Shown here piece after piece: positions 7,503 to 11,145 of a DNA stretch of 11,145 nt. The translations under genes were made by a program, and so were the position numbers. The notes below the pieces were generated by a model, which was given only the letters and a program-made list of their open reading frames with translations, did no database searches and was not told where the DNA came from. The stretch comes from Alphaproteobacteria bacterium MarineAlpha10_Bin3 (GTDB lineage Bacteria > Pseudomonadota > Alphaproteobacteria > UBA8366 > GCA-2717185), in contig PTKA01000007.1 of assembly GCA_002937525.1 (NCBI GenBank), positions 1 to 11,145 on the forward strand, written 5' to 3'. Position 1 is the stretch's first letter; every line of letters begins with the position of its first letter.

Positions 7503-8501
7503 ATGTTCAACTATATCGTCCGCAGAATACTGGTCATGATCCCGACGCTGATCGTCATCAGCGCGTTGGTCTTCATCATCATTCAGTTGCCGCCGGGCGA
7601 CTATTTCACGACCTATATGAATGAGCTGCAAAGCCGCGGCGAAAAGGTCGATGCCGCCAAGCTGGAATTCCTCAAACAGCAATACGGCTTCGACAAACCG
7701 ATGATCGAGCAGTATTTCGTCTGGGCGACGGGGCTGCTGGTGGGCGATTTCGGCTATTCGTTCGAATTCAGCCGGCCCGTATCGGAGGTCGTCGGCGACC
7801 GGCTGTGGCTCAGTTTCATCGTATCGTTCACCACGATTTTGTTCACCTGGATGGTCTCGTTTCCGATTGGGGTTTATTCCGCCGTCCGGCAATACAGCGT
7901 GGGCGATTACACCCTGACCTTTTTCGGCTTCCTCGGGCTGGCGACGCCGAATTTCCTGCTGGCGCTGATCCTGCAATGGATGGCGTTCAGTTATTTCGGC
8001 ACCTCGATCGGCGGCCTGATGGACCCGCAATACATGGATGCGGCCTGGTCGGTCGATAAGATGCTCTCGGTGCTGGAACATCTATGGGTGCCAGTCCTGG
8101 TGATCGGCACCTCGGGCACGGCTGGCATGATCCGGCGGCTGCGCGCCAACCTGCTCGATGAACTGCACAAGCAATATTACATCACCGCCAAGGCCAAGGG
8201 CCTGCCGCCGGGCAAGGCGCTGATCAAATATCCGTTGCGCATGGCGCTCAACCCCTTCATCGCCGATATCGGCAATTTACTGCCCGAAGTGATCTCCGGC
8301 GCGGCGATCGTGTCGATCGTGCTGTCCTTGCCGACGACGGGTCCGATGCTGCTGAACGCCTTGCAAAGCCAGGATATGTATCTGGCCGGATCGTTCCTGA
8401 TGTTCCTGGCCACCTTGACCGTGATCGGCACGCTGATTTCCGATCTGGCGCTGGCGGTGCTCGATCCGAGAATCCGCATCGGGGGAGGGGCCGCGAAATG
8501 A
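7503..8501 (+). CDS. ABC transporter permease, DppB/YejB type
   Basis: A 332-residue inner-membrane protein of the binding-protein-dependent permease superfamily. It begins with the family's standard opening, YIVRRILVMIPTLIVISALVF (helix 1, about 8-28), followed by a periplasmic loop containing LKQQYGFDKPMIEQY (57-71) and the GDFGYSF motif (81-87). Further helices lie at about 104-126, 138-163, 192-212, 258-276 and 296-320. The cytoplasmic coupling (EAA) loop that docks onto the ATPase is at about 225-245, YYITAKAKGLPPGKALIKY, with the conserved A-x-x-x-G spacing. It pairs with the downstream permease to form the channel. Its stop overlaps the next start as ATGA (8498-8501), so the two channel subunits are probably made in equal amounts by translational coupling. 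Confidence 0.94.
   Translation: MFNYIVRRILVMIPTLIVISALVFIIIQLPPGDYFTTYMNELQSRGEKVDAAKLEFLKQQYGFDKPMIEQYFVWATGLLVGDFGYSFEFSRPVSEVVGDRLWLSFIVSFTTILFTWMVSFPIGVYSAVRQYSVGDYTLTFFGFLGLATPNFLLALILQWMAFSYFGTSIGGLMDPQYMDAAWSVDKMLSVLEHLWVPVLVIGTSGTAGMIRRLRANLLDELHKQYYITAKAKGLPPGKALIKYPLRMALNPFIADIGNLLPEVISGAAIVSIVLSLPTTGPMLLNALQSQDMYLAGSFLMFLATLTVIGTLISDLALAVLDPRIRIGGGAAK
8484..8488 (+). promoter_or_regulatory. Ribosome binding site of the second permease gene
   Basis: GGAGG inside a purine run (8481-8490) is 9 bases before the ATG at 8498. It lies in the final codons of the first permease and supports the overlapping start. Confidence 0.75.
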
Positions 8502-9670
8502 CCGACGCGCCAATCGAACATTACGTCAACAAGGCCGAATTCAACCCCGAATCAGCCGTCACCTTAACGCCGGAACAGGAACGCTACTACATGGCGTCGC
8601 AATGGCGGCTGATGTGGTGGAAGCTGCGGCGGCACCGGCTGGCGGTGATCAGCGGCATATTCCTGGCGGCGATCTATCTTTCGATCGTCATCAGCGAAGT
8701 CCTGGCACCCTACAATCTACATGCCCGCAACACCCGCTATTTGTATTCGCCGCCGCAATCGGTGCATCTGTTCGACGACGGCAAATTCGTTGGTCCGTTC
8801 GTCTATGGGATCAAGGCCAGCCTGAATCTCGAACGCCTGCAATGGACCTATAGCGAAGATACCTCGGACGTACAAAAGATCCGCTACCTGTGCGTCGGCG
8901 ACGATTATAAGGGTGCTTCTTATTTGTTCTGGGGCCTGTTTCCGGGCAGTTTCCACCTGTTTTGCCCGGCCAAGGACGGACAGTTATTCCTGCTTGGCAC
9001 CGACCGGCTGGGCCGTGATGTGTTGAGCCGGATCATCTATGGCGCCCGGATTTCGCTGACCATCGGCCTGATCGGTATTGCGATCAGCTTCACCATGGGG
9101 CTGACGATCGGGGGCCTGGCCGGGTATTACGGCGGCTTCATCGATGCCGTCGTCCAGCGGATAATCGAGGTGATACGGTCGTTTCCATCGCTGCCGTTGT
9201 GGATGGCGCTGTCGGCCATCCTGCCGGTCACTTGGAGTCCGATCCTGGTGTTCGCCGGCATCACGGTCATACTCGGCATGCTCGACTGGCCGGGGCTGGC
9301 GCGCGCGGTGCGCTCCAAGCTTTTGGCGCTGCGCGAGGAGGATTTTTGCACGGCGGCGGAACTGATGGGCGCCAAGCCCAGCCGGATCATCGGCAAACAT
9401 CTGTTGCCGAGCTTCATGAGCCATCTGATCGCCTCGGCGACTTTGTCGATCCCGAGCATGATCCTGGGCGAAACGGCGCTCAGTTTCCTTGGCCTTGGCT
9501 TGCGGCCGCCGATCACAAGCTGGGGCGTGCTGCTCAACGAAGCGCAGAATATCAGTGTTGTTGCGCTGTATCCCTGGCTGATGTACCCGGTCGTCCCGGT
9601 TATCTGTATCGTCCTGGCGTTCCAGTTCTTCGGCGACGGCCTGCGCGACGCCGCCGACCCGTATAAGTAA
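8498..9670 (+). CDS. ABC transporter permease, DppC/YejE type, with enlarged first periplasmic loop
   Basis: A 390-residue inner-membrane permease, second half of the channel. After a cytosolic N-terminus of about 45 residues (QWRLMWWKLRRHRLAV precedes the helix) comes helix 1 (about 48-70). The DppC-family motif GTDRLGRDVLSRIIYGARIS is at 167-186. The coupling loop is 282-304, DFCTAAELMGAKPSRIIGK followed by HLLP, with the canonical A-x-x-x-G. SFLGLGLRPPITSWGVLL (329-346) and FFGDGLRDAADP (377-388) are the expected C-terminal signatures. Ordinary DppC proteins are about 300 residues; the additional length is mostly the loop between helix 1 and the GTDRLGRD motif (about 72-164), which contains two cysteines, Cys132 and Cys156, that could form a periplasmic disulfide. 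Some YejE-like relatives also have enlarged loops. It is the last gene of the plus-strand unit. Confidence 0.93.
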   Translation: MTDAPIEHYVNKAEFNPESAVTLTPEQERYYMASQWRLMWWKLRRHRLAVISGIFLAAIYLSIVISEVLAPYNLHARNTRYLYSPPQSVHLFDDGKFVGPFVYGIKASLNLERLQWTYSEDTSDVQKIRYLCVGDDYKGASYLFWGLFPGSFHLFCPAKDGQLFLLGTDRLGRDVLSRIIYGARISLTIGLIGIAISFTMGLTIGGLAGYYGGFIDAVVQRIIEVIRSFPSLPLWMALSAILPVTWSPILVFAGITVILGMLDWPGLARAVRSKLLALREEDFCTAAELMGAKPSRIIGKHLLPSFMSHLIASATLSIPSMILGETALSFLGLGLRPPITSWGVLLNEAQNISVVALYPWLMYPVVPVICIVLAFQFFGDGLRDAADPYK

Positions 9671-9671
9671 A

Positions 9672-10877
9672 TCAGACCGGGTCGAGAACGACGATATCCA
9701 GGGGCTGTGCGACGCCGTCGATGGTCACGCCGTCACGGTGAATTTGGCCGCCCGGCGCGCTATAGCCCTGTTGCAATGCCAGATCGAAGGAAGGGCGGGT
9801 CGTCAGCGCGTGGGTGCGCGCCGTCCGGTTGTGTTTTTCCAGCTTGGCGCAAAGATTGACCGGATCGCCGATGACGGTGTATTCGAGCCTGGTTTCGTCG
9901 CCGACGGCGCCGAATATGATGCGTCCCGTCACCACCGCCATGCCGATCGGAACCGGTGCCAGTCCGGCTGCAACGCGTTCCGCCGCCCAGGCCGCGATGG
10001 TGCCGTGCAAGGCGTCGATGGTACGCATCGCATCGGCGGCATAGGTTTCGCTTGGCAGCGCCGCGCCGAAGGTCGCCAGGATGCCATCGCCCAGAAACTT
10101 GTCGATATTGCCGCCATGGGCCTGGATCACGGTCACCATGCGCGATTCATATTCGGACAGCAGCCGGATCAGGTCGGTCGGGTCCATTTCATTCGCCATC
10201 CCGGTGAAACCGCGGATATCGACATTGAGGATCGCCGCCTCGCGGGCCTCGCCTTGACCGGGGCGGATGCGCTGGTCGGAATGGGTGATTTTGGCGGCGA
10301 TTTCCGGCGAGAAGAACCGCGACAGACCCTGCGCCGCGGCGGCTTCGATCACCGAGCGTTCCAACAGCCGCCGCGCCCTTATCTGCGCCACCGACAGGAT
10401 CGCGGTCACCACCAGGATGGTAATGATCTTGTCGAATTCGGCACCCAACAGCACGGTGTTCGAGGTCATATAGGCGACATAGTCGCGGGTGATCATGTTG
10501 TCCTGGGCATCGCCCCAAACCACATAGGCGACCAGCAGCATCCAGCCGCCGGCCGACACCAGCCCGGCCAGGGCGACATAGCGCGCTTCGAACCGCAACG
10601 CCCGCAGCGCGATGAAAATAAACACATACGAAAACGTCGGCGCCTTGAGATAGAACGACGCCGGTTGATCGTATTGAATATGGAAGCTCCAGATCACCGT
10701 CATCAGCAAGGCCAGATCGGCGCCGACCGACAGCGACAAAAACCATCCCGGCAAGCGGACACGGTAGGACAGCCAGACCCGGAAGACCGAGAAGACGAAA
10801 TACGTCATCAGCGCCAGACCGACCGGCGTCATCCATGGCGCCACCGTGGAGGTCTTGGGCGACAGCGAATAAAGCAC
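9672..10877 (-). CDS. Membrane class III adenylate/guanylate cyclase, portion downstream of an in-frame TAG
   Basis: The open part, read from a GTG at 10877, is 401 residues. That GTG has no ribosome site and would delete half of the first membrane helix, so it is unlikely to be the native start (see the N-terminal fragment entry). Helices are at about 18-38, 45-65, 82-96, 100-120 and 149-167, with the beginning of another at residue 1, giving six in the intact protein. The catalytic domain follows: metal-binding Asp220 in ILNVDIRGFTG and Asp264 in FLGDGILATFG, Lys260 and Thr334 at the purine-selecting positions (a Lys/Thr pair as in class IIIb bacterial adenylate cyclases), Asn341 in GDPVNLCAKLE. 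The transition-state arginine position holds Lys345. The domain is otherwise complete. It would make cAMP on the inner face of the membrane. Its stop is one base from the stop of the convergent permease. Confidence 0.85.
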   Translation of the reverse strand: MLYSLSPKTSTVAPWMTPVGLALMTYFVFSVFRVWLSYRVRLPGWFLSLSVGADLALLMTVIWSFHIQYDQPASFYLKAPTFSYVFIFIALRALRFEARYVALAGLVSAGGWMLLVAYVVWGDAQDNMITRDYVAYMTSNTVLLGAEFDKIITILVVTAILSVAQIRARRLLERSVIEAAAAQGLSRFFSPEIAAKITHSDQRIRPGQGEAREAAILNVDIRGFTGMANEMDPTDLIRLLSEYESRMVTVIQAHGGNIDKFLGDGILATFGAALPSETYAADAMRTIDALHGTIAAWAAERVAAGLAPVPIGMAVVTGRIIFGAVGDETRLEYTVIGDPVNLCAKLEKHNRTARTHALTTRPSFDLALQQGYSAPGGQIHRDGVTIDGVAQPLDIVVLDPV

Positions 10878-10901
10878 GCCGAACGTGACGATGACGCCGA
10901 A

Positions 10902-11027
10902 CTAGGTCCAGGCGATAAGCCGCTCGCTGGCGTCCTGCTGGCGCTCGATTCCGGCGCGCACCCGTTCGGGTATATCGGTGGTCAAGGCCCGCGCACCCCA
11001 TTTCACCGGCCAGGTCAATCGCGGCAT
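10902..11027 (-). pseudogene. N-terminal fragment of the cyclase gene, ended by in-frame TAG (codon 42)
   Basis: Reading the cyclase frame upstream of 10877 gives eight sense codons, then TAG (plus-strand CTA, 10902-10904), then 41 sense codons back to an ATG at 11027. The 41 residues begin MPRLTWPVKWGARALTTD and end ERQQDASERLIAWT; after the stop the frame continues FGVIVTFGVLYSLSPK, which is a membrane helix. An amphipathic basic N-terminus running straight into helix 1 is what I remember of intact alphaproteobacterial relatives, where a glutamine commonly follows the tryptophan-plus-one position; CAG to TAG is a single transition. The whole gene, if read through, is 451 residues (9672-11027). 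So the gene is either broken, misread at one base, or read through. Confidence 0.75.
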
Positions 11028-11145
11028 CGCATGTTGCTCCCGTCCGGTTTTTCTTTCTTCAGCCCCACAATCTCTTTCTCTAACCAAAGGCTCGATTCAT
11101 GAGCGCCCGCCACCAGCGGCAGGCTCACCTGCTTGCGGATTTTGC
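11015..11145 (-). CDS. Possible C-terminus of an unrecognised gene (runs off the right edge)
   Basis: One minus-strand frame is open from the window edge to a TGA at 11015-11017, giving about 43 residues: KIRKQVSLPLVAGAHESSLW, then LEKEIVGLKKEKPDGSNMRC, ending RD. The first dozen codons nearly all end in G or C (ATC CGC AAG CAG GTG AGC), matching codon use in the confident genes; the last twenty are more A/T-rich. If real, it overlaps the cyclase start by 13 bases, consistent with the tight packing of this genome. I do not recognise the family. The alternative is that 11028-11100 is a spacer and a plus-strand gene begins at the ATG at 11100 (AAAGG at 11086-11090 upstream), but that reading is rich in Arg, His and Gln and looks like a shadow. 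Confidence 0.4.
   Translation of the reverse strand, partial: KIRKQVSLPLVAGAHESSLWLEKEIVGLKKEKPDGSNMRCRD
11037..11041 (-). promoter_or_regulatory. Ribosome binding site of the full-length cyclase gene
   Basis: On the minus strand GGGAG is followed by nine bases and then the ATG at 11027. It supports 11027 as the ancestral cyclase start, rather than the ATG at 11087 or the GTG at 10877. Confidence 0.6.

Noticed and set aside
9660..9700. A transcription terminator between the convergent genes
   Set aside because: Only a four-base inverted repeat (GACC/GGTC) around 9675 was found, with no T-run; too weak to call.
10902..10904. Genome-wide reassignment of TAG to glutamine as the explanation of the cyclase stop
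   Set aside because: TAG at 3172-3174 ends the deacetylase at the expected place, one base before the next gene; reading through it gives an arginine-rich out-of-frame sequence over the neighbouring gene.
9738..11102. A 454-codon plus-strand open frame opposite the cyclase
   Set aside because: Its translation is low-complexity Arg/His/Gln/Gly-rich, with no motif, while the minus strand encodes clear cyclase signatures. It is a shadow of a GC-rich gene.
11100..11145. A plus-strand gene beginning at the ATG at 11100
   Set aside because: AAAGG lies upstream, but the 15 visible residues are Arg/His/Gln-rich and the minus-strand codons fit the genome better. Too short to decide, so not annotated.

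Overview
The window is a dense, GC-rich bacterial segment. Strong G/C preference at third codon positions, near-zero intergenic space and the gene types (YejABEF/Opp-like peptide importer, a six-helix membrane class III cyclase) suggest an alphaproteobacterium, possibly Rhodospirillales-like. That assignment is inference, because no rRNA or marker gene is present.

Layout. Bases 3-3174 (+) hold a four-gene carbohydrate module: the C-terminal part of a GT4 glycosyltransferase cut by the left edge, a histidine (phosphoglycerate-mutase-like) phosphatase, a GT-B predicted glycosyltransferase of the COG4671 type, and a divergent polysaccharide deacetylase. Bases 3176-3679 (+) encode a small uncharacterised protein with two predicted membrane segments. 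Bases 3676-9670 (+) form a complete peptide/nickel-class ABC importer: a fused two-domain ATPase, a secreted SBP_bac_5 substrate-binding protein and two permeases. Bases 9672-11027 (-) carry a six-helix membrane adenylate/guanylate cyclase, convergent with the importer and separated from it by one base. Bases 11015-11145 (-) may hold the C-terminus of another gene. No gap over about 120 bases exists, and no RNA gene, insertion sequence, CRISPR array or convincing terminator was seen.

How it works together. The nine plus-strand genes are packed as one transcriptional unit, with five ATGA stop/start overlaps and gaps of 1, 15 and 27 bases at the other three junctions (27 if the deacetylase starts at its ATG), so translational coupling is likely. 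The importer has every part needed to bind a solute in the periplasm and drive it across the inner membrane; its substrate cannot be read from the sequence. The sugar module could build and trim a glycoconjugate, but no acceptor is visible.

The most notable signal is in the cyclase. Its reading frame is uninterrupted from a well-placed ATG with a GGGAG ribosome site at 11027 down to 9672, except for one in-frame TAG at 10902-10904 (codon 42), just before the first membrane helix. One C-to-T change from CAG would explain it. It is a recent nonsense mutation, a sequencing error, or a programmed amber; the use of TAG as a real stop in the deacetylase argues against genome-wide recoding.
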